DNA of 64,000 nucleotides from Edaphobacter bradus (GTDB taxonomy: Bacteria; Acidobacteriota; Terriglobia; Terriglobales; Acidobacteriaceae), in NCBI RefSeq assembly GCF_025685645.1, contig NZ_JAGSYF010000001.1, positions 558,001 to 622,000 on the forward strand, written 5' to 3'. Below are positions 16,385 to 24,805 of this stretch, piece after piece; position 1 is the stretch's first letter; every line of letters starts with the position of its first letter. The notes under the pieces were generated by a model. It saw only the letters and a program-made list of their open reading frames with translations. It was not told the DNA's origin and ran no database searches. The translations under genes were made by a program, and so were the position numbers.

Positions 16385-17428
16385 ATGCGCATCGGAATAT
16401 TGACTGGCGGCGGCGATTGCCCGGGATTGAATGCGGTCATTCGCGCCGTGGTTCGCAAGGGAATCTATCACTACAGGGATGAGTTTGTCGGGTTCATGGA
16501 GGGCTGGCGCGGGGTTATCGACGATGTGACCATGCCGCTGACGCTGGAGACGACGTCGGGAATTCTGCAGAAGGGTGGGACGATTCTGCGGTCTTCGCGG
16601 ACGAACGTGAAGAAGATCCCGGGCGGCCTTGAGAAGTGTCTTGAGGTGATCGGCAGGCACAAGCTGGATGCGCTGATTGCGCTGGGCGGTGACGATACGC
16701 AGTCGATCAGCCTTGCGCTGAGCGAAAAGGGGGTGAAGTGCGTCGGAGTTCCGAAGACGATCGATAACGACTTGAGCGGCACGGATGCCTGCTTCGGGTT
16801 TGATACGGCTGTGACGATTGCGACCGAGGCTGTGGACCGGCTGCACTCGACCGCGGAAGCGCACAACCGCGTGCTGGTGTGCGAGGTGATGGGCCGCGAC
16901 GCGGGATGGATTTCGATTACGGCTGGGATTGCGGGAGGGGCTGATGCGATTCTGGTTCCAGAGGTTCCGATCGACATCGAAGAGGTCTGCCGGCTGCTGA
17001 AGTATCGGCACGATCACGGGAAGAAGTTCGGAATCGTCGTAGTGGCCGAGGGAGCGATGTTTCCCGAGGGCGAGCAGGCGACCCAGGGGAAGAGCGTGGA
17101 CTCGTTCGGCCACGTGCGGTTGAGCGGGATCGGGCAGGCTCTGGCCGAGGAGATCGAGAAGCGGACCAAGTTTGAGACGCGCAGCGTGAATCTGGGGCAT
17201 ACCCAGCGTGGCGGGACGCCTTCGGCTTACGACAGGGTGCTGGCTTCGAGGTATGGCGTGAAGGCAATCGATCTTGTTCACGAGGGGAAGTTTGGGAGGC
17301 TGGTGGTGCTGAAGGGGACGGAGATCTCGGATATTCCATTGGCCGATGCGATTGCGAAAACCCGGACCGTCGGGCAGGATCTCCTGGACGTGATGGCCAG
17401 CCTGCAGCCTCCGAAGAGCGCTTCGTGA
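16385..17428 (+). CDS. 6-phosphofructokinase, probably PPi-dependent
   Basis: Phosphorylates fructose 6-phosphate at C1. The fold is clear from GILTGGGDCPGLNA, GGDDTQ, PKTIDND with catalytic Asp127, MGRDAGW and LGHTQRGG. In ATP-specific enzymes residue 104 is Gly (GGDG) and residue 124 is Gly (GTIDND). Here they are Asp104 and Lys124, the pair associated with pyrophosphate-dependent enzymes, which work reversibly. The numbering coincides with that of E. coli PfkA. AGGAG lies just upstream of the ATG. PPi use is an inference from these two residues; ATP use by a mixed group-III enzyme is the alternative. The 347-residue length fits the family. Confidence 0.9.
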   Translation: MRIGILTGGGDCPGLNAVIRAVVRKGIYHYRDEFVGFMEGWRGVIDDVTMPLTLETTSGILQKGGTILRSSRTNVKKIPGGLEKCLEVIGRHKLDALIALGGDDTQSISLALSEKGVKCVGVPKTIDNDLSGTDACFGFDTAVTIATEAVDRLHSTAEAHNRVLVCEVMGRDAGWISITAGIAGGADAILVPEVPIDIEEVCRLLKYRHDHGKKFGIVVVAEGAMFPEGEQATQGKSVDSFGHVRLSGIGQALAEEIEKRTKFETRSVNLGHTQRGGTPSAYDRVLASRYGVKAIDLVHEGKFGRLVVLKGTEISDIPLADAIAKTRTVGQDLLDVMASLQPPKSAS

Positions 17429-17454
17429 GCTATGTTTAGCGGTTGGTTATCAGT

Positions 17455-17470
17455 TATTTACTGGTAAATA
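17455..17470. promoter_or_regulatory. 16-bp perfect palindrome, possible operator
   Basis: TATTTAC-TG-GTAAATA, two 7-base arms around a 2-base centre, in the intergenic space 27 bp after the phosphofructokinase gene and 116 bp before the small HTH gene. It resembles a dimeric-repressor operator; no regulator can be assigned. Confidence 0.4.
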
Positions 17471-17488
17471 GCCTAGATTTCCTATTGA

Positions 17489-17556
17489 ACGGGCGGAGAA
17501 AAGGGAATACAAAGAGTGTGCCGGGTTTGGTAGGCTCTTCCCGGTTTTTCGCCCGT
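17489..17556 (+). terminator. Nested inverted repeats, probable terminator after phosphofructokinase gene
   Basis: An outer pair ACGGGCG (17489-17495) and CGCCCGT (17550-17556) encloses an inner pair CCGGG (17521-17525) and CCCGG (17540-17544). The inner hairpin is followed by TTTTTC and the outer by TTTCTTTCTTT. It could terminate transcription or fold the leader of the following HTH gene. Confidence 0.5.
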
Positions 17557-17585
17557 TTCTTTCTTTGGATCAGGAGATCATTCCG

Positions 17586-17840
17586 ATGGCTGGCATGACG
17601 CAGGCTGCAGCTCGCGAGGTGATGGATATCCGGCAGGCGTCGGAGTATCTGGGCATCAGCGGCGATACGCTGTACCGCTATGCGTCGGAGGGATTCATCC
17701 CGGCGTTCAAGCTGGGGAACCGCTGGCGGTTCAAGAAGTCGCTGCTGGACGCGTGGATGGATGAGAAGAGTGGAGTGAAGCCACAGGCTCCGGCGGTGGT
17801 GGCCCCGAAGCAGAAGAAGCCGGCTGGACGGGCTCGCTGA
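17586..17840 (+). CDS. Small excisionase/MerR-type helix-turn-helix protein
   Basis: An 84-residue protein with one HTH_17-type domain: MDIRQASEYLGISGDTLYRY followed by the wing EGFIPAFKLGNRWRFKK, then LLDAWM and a Lys/Pro/Ala-rich basic tail. The fold is that of phage excisionases and of small BldC-like DNA-binding proteins. No integrase, attachment site or other phage gene is nearby, so a chromosomal regulatory or architectural role is more likely than excision. AGGAG 9 bases before the ATG at 17586 sets the start. It stands alone before tag. Confidence 0.75.
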   Translation: MAGMTQAAAREVMDIRQASEYLGISGDTLYRYASEGFIPAFKLGNRWRFKKSLLDAWMDEKSGVKPQAPAVVAPKQKKPAGRAR

Positions 17841-17885
17841 ACGATTTAGTTGATGCCGTATGGGCTCGGCCGAATCAAATGAATC

Positions 17886-18443
17886 ATGAAAGTGATTATT
17901 CGTTGCTCCTGGGCGGAGAGTGATCCGCTGCTCCGGTCGTATCACGACGAAGAATGGGGAGTTCCCGAGTACGACAGCCGTTCCCTATGGGAGAAGCTGA
18001 TGCTGGATGGATTTCAGGCGGGCTTGTCCTGGTTGACGATCCTGCGTAAGCGTGAGGCCTTTCGTGAGGCGTTTCACGGATTCGACCCTGAAGCTGTTGC
18101 CCGAATGAGCGAGGCCGATGTGAAGCGGCTTCTGGCCGATTCCGGGATTGTTCGGTCGCGAGCGAAGATCGAGGCTACCATCGGCGGGGCTCGCGCCTAC
18201 CTGAAGATGCGGGATGAGGGCGAGGACTTCTCGGTTTTTGTGTGGGGCATGGCGGGTGGAAAACCGATTCGGAACAAAACGGGTATCGTTCATGCGAAGA
18301 CGCCGCTCTCGGAGGAGATGTCGAAGGCCTTGAAGAAGAGAGGATTCAAGTTTGTCGGGCCCGTGATCGTCCACGCGTGGATGCAGGCTACGGGCGTCGT
18401 TGACGATCATTCTCCTAAATGCTTCCGCAGACATCAGGCTTAG
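17886..18443 (+). CDS. tag: DNA-3-methyladenine glycosylase I
   Basis: Removes 3-methyladenine from alkylated DNA as the first step of base-excision repair. The structural zinc ligands of Tag are all present: Cys7 and His20 in RCSW...SYHDEEWG, and His175 and Cys179 in DDHSPKCF. The helix with LDGFQAGLSW carries the conserved Glu/Gln-containing pocket, and HAWMQATG lies near the C-terminus. Length (185) is typical. It begins 45 bp after the HTH gene and its end faces the phosphoesterase gene 7 bp away. No strong ribosome site was seen. Confidence 0.93.
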   Translation: MKVIIRCSWAESDPLLRSYHDEEWGVPEYDSRSLWEKLMLDGFQAGLSWLTILRKREAFREAFHGFDPEAVARMSEADVKRLLADSGIVRSRAKIEATIGGARAYLKMRDEGEDFSVFVWGMAGGKPIRNKTGIVHAKTPLSEEMSKALKKRGFKFVGPVIVHAWMQATGVVDDHSPKCFRRHQA

Positions 18444-18450
18444 AGAATGT

Positions 18451-19326
18451 TCAGGCCGGTTGCAGGGTGAGGACTGTGACTTCGGGTGGGCAGTTGAGGC
18501 GGAAGGGCAGACCTACGGTGCCGAGGCCGCGGTTGACGTAGAGCTGCATCTGGTTGAAGCGGAAGTGGCCCTCGACGTACTTCTGGCCCATAGGTGGAAG
18601 GATAAGCGCACCGGCGAAGGGGAGACGGATCTGGCCGCCGTGGGAGTGTCCGGCGAGCATGAGATCGACGAGCGGGCCGCGCGGGTGCTCGACGACTGTG
18701 TCGGCGTAGTCGGGCTCATGGGCCATGAGGATGACGGGGCCGTCGGGCTTCGCGGGAACAGTGAGATCGAGATCGGGGTGGCTCGTGCCGGGGTCTTCGG
18801 CTCCGCAGAGCCAGAGACGGGCATCGTTGCGCTCAATAGGGACGTGCTGGTTGACGAGGACAGGGATACGGAAGCTGCCGAGAGCGCCGATGACGAGGGA
18901 GGCGTCCACAGCGACGTCGTGGTTGCCGAGAACGGCGTAGACCTGGGGGGCGGTAAGGGTGCTGAGGATCTCGGCGCAGCGGTGGGCAGCGTGGCGGGAG
19001 CTGAGGAAGGTGAGTGAGCCCCGGGTGATGAAGTCTCCGGTGAGGAGGACGAGGTCGGGTTTGAGAGCGTTGATGTGTTTGACGACGCGCTCGAGGAAGA
19101 AGGGCTCGGTGAACTCGTCAAGGTGGATGTCGCTGAGCTGGACGATTCGGAAGTCGTGGAATGGGGCGGGAAGATTGGCGATGGGGATCGTCTGGCGAAC
19201 AGTGTCCAACTCGTGGCGGGCGATCTCGCCCGAGTACAGCACCATGCCTGCCGCGGCGACGCCGGAGCCGAGGATGAACTGACGACGCGAGAAGAGCGAC
19301 CGATTGTCGCCTCGGGAACCGGGCAT
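18451..19326 (-). CDS. Tat-exported calcineurin-like phosphoesterase
   Basis: A twin-arginine signal (FSRRQFILGSGVAAAGM, residues 12-28) implies export or anchoring at the outer face of the inner membrane. The dimetal phosphoesterase motifs follow in order: LSDIHLD, LLTGDFI, LGNHD, a conserved His in MAHEPD, and AGHSHGGQ. This is the YkuE/LpxG-like arrangement; LpxG-type enzymes split UDP-2,3-diacylglucosamine in lipid A synthesis, but other phosphomonoesters or diesters are possible. It is convergent with tag and divergent from the M24 peptidase gene, 69 bp away. Confidence 0.85.
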   Translation of the reverse strand: MPGSRGDNRSLFSRRQFILGSGVAAAGMVLYSGEIARHELDTVRQTIPIANLPAPFHDFRIVQLSDIHLDEFTEPFFLERVVKHINALKPDLVLLTGDFITRGSLTFLSSRHAAHRCAEILSTLTAPQVYAVLGNHDVAVDASLVIGALGSFRIPVLVNQHVPIERNDARLWLCGAEDPGTSHPDLDLTVPAKPDGPVILMAHEPDYADTVVEHPRGPLVDLMLAGHSHGGQIRLPFAGALILPPMGQKYVEGHFRFNQMQLYVNRGLGTVGLPFRLNCPPEVTVLTLQPA

Positions 19327-19395
19327 ACTTCATGATACCGGGTCGCAGTGATGCGAGGCCAGATTACGCGGTTGGAGTTGAGTAGAATCAGAGAG

Positions 19396-20481
19396 ATGAG
19401 TTTCAGCATAAGGAAGAGAAAAGTGGCAGCGGCAGCAAAGGCCGCGGGGGTGGATGGATTGCTGGTTACCCATCTGCCGGATGTGCGGTATTTATCGGGA
19501 TTTACAGGCTCGAATGCGGCCTTAGTGCTGGCGGGTGAACGGGCTGTGCTGTTCACCGACGGCAGGTACACCGCGCAGGCGAAGGCTGAGGCGGCGGGGA
19601 CACGGGTGGTGATTGCGAAGAAGCCTGTGCTGCCAGCGGCGTGCGAGTGGATTGAGGCCGCCGGGGTAAAGCGGTGTGGCTTTGACGCGGCGAATACGAC
19701 CGTTGCGGCGCTTGAGTCGATGCGCAAGGCGGTCTCGGGGAAGGTGCGGCGGGGGCTGTTTGCGCCGGTGGGGTCGCTCATAACAAGACTGCGTGAGGTA
19801 AAGGACGCAGACGAGATTGTGCGGCTGCGAGCTGCGGCGAATCTGGGCTGCGGGTTGTTCGACCGGATGCTGGAGCTCCTGCGGCCGGGGCTGACGGAGA
19901 TTGAAGCCGCCGCAGAGCTGGAGCACGCAGCGCGCCTCTCCGGGGCCGAGGCGATGTCGTTTGAGACGATCGTCGCCAGCGGAGAGCGCAGCGCGCTGCC
20001 ACACGGACGGGCCTCGAAGGCGAAGCTGCCGAAGCAGGGCTTTGTGACCATGGATTTTGGCGTGGTTCTGGACGGCTACATGAGCGATATGACACGGACC
20101 GTGCATTTTGGCAAGGCGCTCGAAGGCGAGAGGGACGTGTATGATGCGGTTCTGGAAGCGCAGGAGGCTGCGGTGGCAGCTGTGGCTCCGGGCGTGACCA
20201 CCGGCGATGTCGATGAAGCGGCGCGAAGCGTGCTGCGGAGGGCCGGATTGGACAAGTACTTCACCCACTCGACCGGTCACGGCGTGGGGTTAGAGATTCA
20301 TGAGGGTCCGAAGCTTGCGGCGAAGCAGACGCAGGCGCTCGAGCCGGGCATGGTGATCACGATCGAACCGGGTGTGTATATGCCGGGGAGGTTCGGGGTC
20401 CGCATCGAGGATATGGTGCTGGTAACGGAGGCCGGTGGCGAGATCTTGACGCCAAGCGTGAAGGCCTGGATTGAGCTGTAA
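19396..20481 (+). CDS. Xaa-Pro aminopeptidase/prolidase (M24 family)
   Basis: Cytoplasmic metallopeptidase of the pita-bread fold, releasing N-terminal residues ahead of proline. The N-terminal creatinase-like domain (LLVTHLPDVRYLSGFTGSNA) precedes the catalytic domain with the five metal ligands in MDFGVVLDG, SDMTRT, STGHGVGLEIHEG, TIEPGVYMPG and RIEDMVLV. I set the start at the ATG at 19396 (MSFSIRKRK), preceded by AGAGAG; 16 extra in-frame codons back to 19348 show no conservation. It is 36 bp before accB, a neighbourhood often seen for this peptidase family in bacteria. Confidence 0.88.
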   Translation: MSFSIRKRKVAAAAKAAGVDGLLVTHLPDVRYLSGFTGSNAALVLAGERAVLFTDGRYTAQAKAEAAGTRVVIAKKPVLPAACEWIEAAGVKRCGFDAANTTVAALESMRKAVSGKVRRGLFAPVGSLITRLREVKDADEIVRLRAAANLGCGLFDRMLELLRPGLTEIEAAAELEHAARLSGAEAMSFETIVASGERSALPHGRASKAKLPKQGFVTMDFGVVLDGYMSDMTRTVHFGKALEGERDVYDAVLEAQEAAVAAVAPGVTTGDVDEAARSVLRRAGLDKYFTHSTGHGVGLEIHEGPKLAAKQTQALEPGMVITIEPGVYMPGRFGVRIEDMVLVTEAGGEILTPSVKAWIEL

Positions 20482-20517
20482 GCAAAAAGAAGTGCCGTGA
20501 CAGGCACAGGAGAGATG

Positions 20518-21027
20518 ATGGACGCAAATAAGTTGAATGAACTTCGCGAGCTGGTTGAATTCCTGAAGGCGAACGATATCGCCGAGTTCGACATGGAGCA
20601 GGCTGACCTGAAGGTGAGGATCAAGTTTGCGGGTGATCCTGCGCTTGCAGCGCCGAGAGGAGTGGATCTGGCGCAGTTGAGCCGGCTGATGGCTTCGGCT
20701 CCGGTGGCTCACGCGGCGGCGGCGCCTGCGGCAGCGGTTGCCGCTGGGGCGCCGGCGGCGGCTACTGAAGCTGCGGCGGGTGCGGGGCTGCACGAGGTGA
20801 AGTCGCCGATTGTCGGGACGTTCTATGAGTCGCCGGCTCCTGGGGCCCCGCCGTTTGTGCAGGTAGGCGATCAGGTCGAGGTGGGCCAGGTGCTCTGCAT
20901 TGTTGAGGCGATGAAGTTGATGAACGAGATCGAGGCCGATGTCGCCGGCGAAATCGTGAAGCGGATCGCGACCAGCGGGCAGCCGGTGGAGTACGGGGCG
21001 CCGTTGTTTGCGATCAAACCCCGGTAA
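20518..21027 (+). CDS. accB: Biotin carboxyl carrier protein of acetyl-CoA carboxylase
   Basis: Carries the biotin that shuttles CO2 between AccC and the carboxyltransferase in the first step of fatty-acid synthesis. The N-terminal segment is helical, a 30-residue Ala/Pro-rich linker follows (about residues 60-90), and the C-terminal biotinyl domain has EAMKLMNE with the biotinylated Lys at about 133 and the thumb region SPAPGAPPF. Two adjacent ATG codons follow AGGAG; the second, 5 bases from it, is preferred, giving 169 residues. accC follows after 55 bp. No accA or accD is present here. Confidence 0.94.
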   Translation: MDANKLNELRELVEFLKANDIAEFDMEQADLKVRIKFAGDPALAAPRGVDLAQLSRLMASAPVAHAAAAPAAAVAAGAPAAATEAAAGAGLHEVKSPIVGTFYESPAPGAPPFVQVGDQVEVGQVLCIVEAMKLMNEIEADVAGEIVKRIATSGQPVEYGAPLFAIKPR

Positions 21028-21082
21028 TGAGTTATTGACGATTCGTTAGAGAAGATTCAACGGAAGGCATCTGGTTCTATCT

Positions 21083-22441
21083 ATGTTTCGAAAGGTTTTG
21101 ATTGCAAACCGTGGGGAGATCGCGCTGCGCGTTATCAGCGCGTGCAAGGAGCTGGGCATCCGCACGGTTGCGGTATACAGCGAGGCGGACAGAAACTCGC
21201 TGCATGTGAAGTTTGCCGATGAGGCGATCTGCATCGGGCCCCCGCGGAGTGCGGAGAGCTATCTGAATGTTCCGGCGGTGATCTCGGCCGCGGAGATAGC
21301 GGATGTGGATGCGATTCATCCGGGCTATGGTCTGCTGAGCGAGAACGCGAACTTCGCCGAGGTCTGCCGGGCGTCTAACATCAAGTTCATCGGGCCTCCT
21401 CCAGAGGTGACGCGGATGATGGGCGAGAAGTCCACAGCGCGGCAGACGATGAAGAAGGCCAAGGTGCCGATCCTGCCGGGGTCGGATGGCGTGATCGCGA
21501 ACGAGGGCGAGGCGCTGGAGTGGGCCAAGGAGGTCGGTTACCCGGTGATTCTGAAGGCGGTGGCCGGAGGCGGTGGGCGCGGCATGCGCATCTGTCGCAG
21601 TCCGGAAGAACTTCCCGGGCTGTTCAACCAGGCGTCGACCGAGGCGGCGGCCGCGTTCGGCAATGGCGATCTGTACATGGAGAAGTTCATCGAGCGGCCA
21701 CGGCACATCGAATTCCAGGTGCTGGCTGATGAGCATGGGAATGTGCTCTCGCTCGGGGAGCGCGAGTGCTCGATTCAGCGGCGGCACCAGAAGCTGATCG
21801 AGGAGGCTCCGAGCCTGCAGGTGACCCCGAAGCTGCGCGAGGAACTGGGCAAGACGATTAAGAAGTCGCTGGAAAATATCGGCTACTGGAACGCGGGCAC
21901 GATCGAGTTCCTGATGGATGAGGACGGGAAGATCTACTTCATCGAGATGAACACGCGCATCCAGGTGGAGCATTGCGTGACCGAGATGGTGACGGGTATC
22001 GACCTGGTGAAGGCACAGCTTCGGATTGCGGCGGGCGAGAAGCTGAGCTCGATCGTTCCGGGTCCGGTGGAGATTCGGGGCCACGCGATCGAGTGCCGAA
22101 TCAATGCGGAGCATCCGGAGAAGTTCACTCCGAGCGCGGGCAAGATTTCGGTGTTCAATGTTCCGGGAGGCAATGGCGTTCGCGTGGATACGGCGCAGTA
22201 TGCTGAAGGCGTGGTTCCGCCGTACTACGACTCGATGATCGCGAAGCTCATCTGTCATGGTAAGGATCGCGAAGAGGCGATGAACCGGATGCAGCGGGCC
22301 TTGAGCCAGTTTGTGGTGCAGGGGATTCATACCTCGATTCCGATGCACCAGCGAATCTTTGCCGATGAGGAGTTCCGCGCGGGCAGATTCGACACGAAGT
22401 TCATGGAGCGCTTTCTTGAGAAGCAGAAGGAGAGCCAGTAG
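21083..22441 (+). CDS. accC: Acetyl-CoA carboxylase, biotin carboxylase subunit
   Basis: ATP-dependent carboxylation of the biotin on AccB. The 452-residue protein has the N-terminal preATP-grasp domain ([29 protein letters not shown]), the ATP-grasp glycine loop [40 protein letters not shown], the metal-binding Glu in [13 protein letters not shown] and the C-terminal [11 protein letters not shown]. All catalytic features look intact. It lies between accB and thiE with short gaps and is part of the rightward operon ending near 26.4 kb. Confidence 0.96.
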   Translation: MFRKVLIANRGEIALRVISACKELGIRTVAVYSEADRNSLHVKFADEAICIGPPRSAESYLNVPAVISAAEIADVDAIHPGYGLLSENANFAEVCRASNIKFIGPPPEVTRMMGEKSTARQTMKKAKVPILPGSDGVIANEGEALEWAKEVGYPVILKAVAGGGGRGMRICRSPEELPGLFNQASTEAAAAFGNGDLYMEKFIERPRHIEFQVLADEHGNVLSLGERECSIQRRHQKLIEEAPSLQVTPKLREELGKTIKKSLENIGYWNAGTIEFLMDEDGKIYFIEMNTRIQVEHCVTEMVTGIDLVKAQLRIAAGEKLSSIVPGPVEIRGHAIECRINAEHPEKFTPSAGKISVFNVPGGNGVRVDTAQYAEGVVPPYYDSMIAKLICHGKDREEAMNRMQRALSQFVVQGIHTSIPMHQRIFADEEFRAGRFDTKFMERFLEKQKESQ

Positions 22442-22481
22442 CTGACCGTCCAGGCATGGATACCGTCGCGAAGGGAGCGGT

Positions 22482-23147
22482 GTGGCAAAGGCTGCGAAAG
22501 GAACGGGCTCAACGCGGAGTCTGAAGCTGCCCCGGCTGTATCCGATCATGGATGCGGGGACGCTGACTGGTCGCGGGCTTGAGGTGAGCCATTTCGCCGA
22601 AGAACTGCGGGACGCCGGCGTGAGGCTGCTGCAGTATCGCGACAAGGCGGGCGGGCCGGCGCACATTCTGCGCAATGCGAGGATCATCGCGGATGTCTTC
22701 CTGGGAGTGGATTGCCTTCTGGTGCTGAACGACGATCCGGTGCTGGCGATGCTCGCGGATTGGAACGCAGTACACGTAGGGCAGGGAGATACGTCGGTCG
22801 AGAAAGTCAGGGAGCAGCTTGTGCAGGGGGGGATCGTCGGTTGCTCCACGCATAACGACGAGCAGGTAAGCGCGGCTGAGGCCGCGTGCGCGGACTACAT
22901 CGCGATTGGTCCCGTCTTTGCGACGGGCACCAAGGCGGATGCCGAGCCGGTGGTAGGGCTTGAGGGGGTGCGGCGCGCGCGGGCCTTGACGAAGCGTCCC
23001 CTGGTGGCGATCGGCGGCATCACGATGCAGAATGCGCCGAGCGTGATTGAGGCTGGGGCCGATTCAGTGGCGGTGATCAGCGCTCTCCTCGTTGACGGAA
23101 GGACGGTCGAAGAGGTAGCAAGAGACTTTCTGAAGATTTTGCGGTAG
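22482..23147 (+). CDS. thiE: Thiamine-phosphate synthase
   Basis: Couples the thiazole and pyrimidine halves to thiamine phosphate on a TIM barrel. Motifs seen are LLQYRDK near the phosphate site, LNDDP, HVGQGD, GCSTHN (the family usually has S-x-H-N), GPVFATGTK and AIGGI. The start is a GTG with GGGAG 5 bases upstream; 221 residues is normal. It is the only thiamine gene here, placed 40 bp after accC and 12 bp before an amino-acid permease, so its presence in this operon is probably for co-expression rather than pathway clustering. Confidence 0.92.
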   Translation: MAKAAKGTGSTRSLKLPRLYPIMDAGTLTGRGLEVSHFAEELRDAGVRLLQYRDKAGGPAHILRNARIIADVFLGVDCLLVLNDDPVLAMLADWNAVHVGQGDTSVEKVREQLVQGGIVGCSTHNDEQVSAAEAACADYIAIGPVFATGTKADAEPVVGLEGVRRARALTKRPLVAIGGITMQNAPSVIEAGADSVAVISALLVDGRTVEEVARDFLKILR

Positions 23148-23159
23148 AAAAGACGGAAC

Positions 23160-24788
23160 GTGACTCACTTGGAAAAGACAGTTAAAGGTTCCGCCGCTTC
23201 GGCTTCGCTCAAGGGGCGGGATGAAGACCGGTTTGCTTCCACTGCGCCGCAGTTTGTGCAGGGGATGGGTTTGTTCTCGGCCACAGCGATCGTAATGGGC
23301 TCGATGATCGGGTCAGGCATCTTCATCGTCTCGGCCGACATGTCGCGGCTGCTGGGCTCGCCGGCGCTATTGATTGCCGCGTGGCTGGTGACGGCGGTGA
23401 TGACCATCATCGGGGCGCTGAGCTACGGCGAACTGGCGGCGATGATGCCGAAGGCCGGCGGACAGTATGTGTACCTGCGCGAGGCGTTGGGGCCGCTGTG
23501 GGGATTTCTATACGGGTGGACGCTGTTTCTGGTGATTCAGACAGGAACGATTGCCGCGGTGGGAGTGGCATTTGGAAAGTTCCTCGGGGTCTTCTTCCCG
23601 AGCGTGAGCGCGCACCACTGGCTGTGGCACATCGGGCATGTTCCAGCGTGGCATGTGGGACCAATGGTGCTGGGGAATATGGACCTCGGTCTCAATACCG
23701 CGAATCTTGTGGCGATTGTCGTGATCGTGTTCCTTACCGTGCTGAATACGCGGGGCGTTAAGATGGGCGCGGCGGTCCAGAATCTGTTCACCTCCGCGAA
23801 GGTGCTGGCATTGGCTGCGGTGGTGCTGGTGGGGATCGTGGTCCGCGATCCTGCGGCTGTAGCTGCGAACTTTGGCACAGGCTGGCATAACTTCTGGGCT
23901 GGCGCGGGATGGCACACACTGCATGTGGCGCAGATGGGGGGTAGGGAGTACGTCGGACTACTTACGATTGTGGCGATTGTGCAAGTGGGTTCGCTATTCA
24001 GCGCGGATGCGTGGAACAACGTCACCTTCACGGCGGGCGAGATCCGAAATCCGAAGCGCAATCTCCCGCTTTCTCTAGCGATCGGGACCGGCGTCGTGCT
24101 GCTGCTGTATGTTCTCTGCAACTTCGTGTACCTGAGCGTGCTTCCGCTGGCTGGGGATCCTCACGCGGCAACGATTGCGGGGCGGGGAATTCAGTTTGCT
24201 GCGGAAGACCGTGTGGCGACGGCGGTGATGGAACGCGCCTTTACCGGCTATGGCGCGAAGCTGATGGCTGCGGCGATTCTGATCTCGACGTTTGGCTGTG
24301 CGAACGGGATGCTGCTGGCCGGCGCGCGCGTCTACTATGCGATGAGCCGGGATGGACTGTTCTTCAAGAGCGTTGGAAGGCTGAGTGAGCGGGCTGGCTC
24401 TGGAGGGGGGACGCCGGTGAACTCATTGTGGGTGCAATGTGTGTGGACATGCCTGCTGTGCATCTCGGGAAGCTATGGGCAACTGCTGGATTATGTGATC
24501 TTTGCCGTGCTGATCTTTTACATTCTTACGATTGCGGGCTTGTTTGTGCTGCGAAGGACACGGCCTGAGGCTGCGCGTCCATACTGCGCCTTTGGGTATC
24601 CGTTTTTGCCCGGGCTTTATATCGTTATGGCGGTATGGATTTGTGTTGTACTCTTGCGTTACAAGCCCCAATATACGTGGCCGGGACTGATAATCGTTCT
24701 GCTTGGCGTGCCGGTTTATCTGGTATGGAAACGGCAGGGAACCGCAGCAACGATGGACGCGGCTAGAGCAGAGACGACAGGGATTTGA
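23160..24788 (+). CDS. APC-superfamily amino acid permease
   Basis: Inner-membrane secondary transporter with about 12-14 hydrophobic segments. The first helix has GSMIGSGIFIVSADM, the unwound-helix motif of the APC fold, and later segments contain SYGELAAMMPKAGGQYVYLREALG and a mid-protein AWNNVTFTAGEIRNPKRNLP loop typical of L-type amino-acid exchangers and SteT-like permeases. An insertion around residues 145-180 (His/Trp-rich) is longer than in most relatives. Start is a GTG, 12 bp after thiE. Substrate is not readable. The next permease starts 17 bp later. Confidence 0.85.
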   Translation: MTHLEKTVKGSAASASLKGRDEDRFASTAPQFVQGMGLFSATAIVMGSMIGSGIFIVSADMSRLLGSPALLIAAWLVTAVMTIIGALSYGELAAMMPKAGGQYVYLREALGPLWGFLYGWTLFLVIQTGTIAAVGVAFGKFLGVFFPSVSAHHWLWHIGHVPAWHVGPMVLGNMDLGLNTANLVAIVVIVFLTVLNTRGVKMGAAVQNLFTSAKVLALAAVVLVGIVVRDPAAVAANFGTGWHNFWAGAGWHTLHVAQMGGREYVGLLTIVAIVQVGSLFSADAWNNVTFTAGEIRNPKRNLPLSLAIGTGVVLLLYVLCNFVYLSVLPLAGDPHAATIAGRGIQFAAEDRVATAVMERAFTGYGAKLMAAAILISTFGCANGMLLAGARVYYAMSRDGLFFKSVGRLSERAGSGGGTPVNSLWVQCVWTCLLCISGSYGQLLDYVIFAVLIFYILTIAGLFVLRRTRPEAARPYCAFGYPFLPGLYIVMAVWICVVLLRYKPQYTWPGLIIVLLGVPVYLVWKRQGTAATMDAARAETTGI

Positions 24789-24805
24789 AGGAGAACCATA
24801 GAACG

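Noticed and set aside
17586-17840. Evidence for a prophage or integrative element
   Set aside because: No integrase, direct repeats, tRNA target or phage structural gene near the excisionase-like gene.
18513-20051. 512-codon minus-strand open frame
   Set aside because: It spans the phosphoesterase and M24 genes in wrong frames and is rich in Ser/Thr/Pro/Ala runs typical of shadow frames.
21077-22849. 590-codon minus-strand open frame over accC and thiE
   Set aside because: Both real genes have complete motif sets; the antisense product has none.
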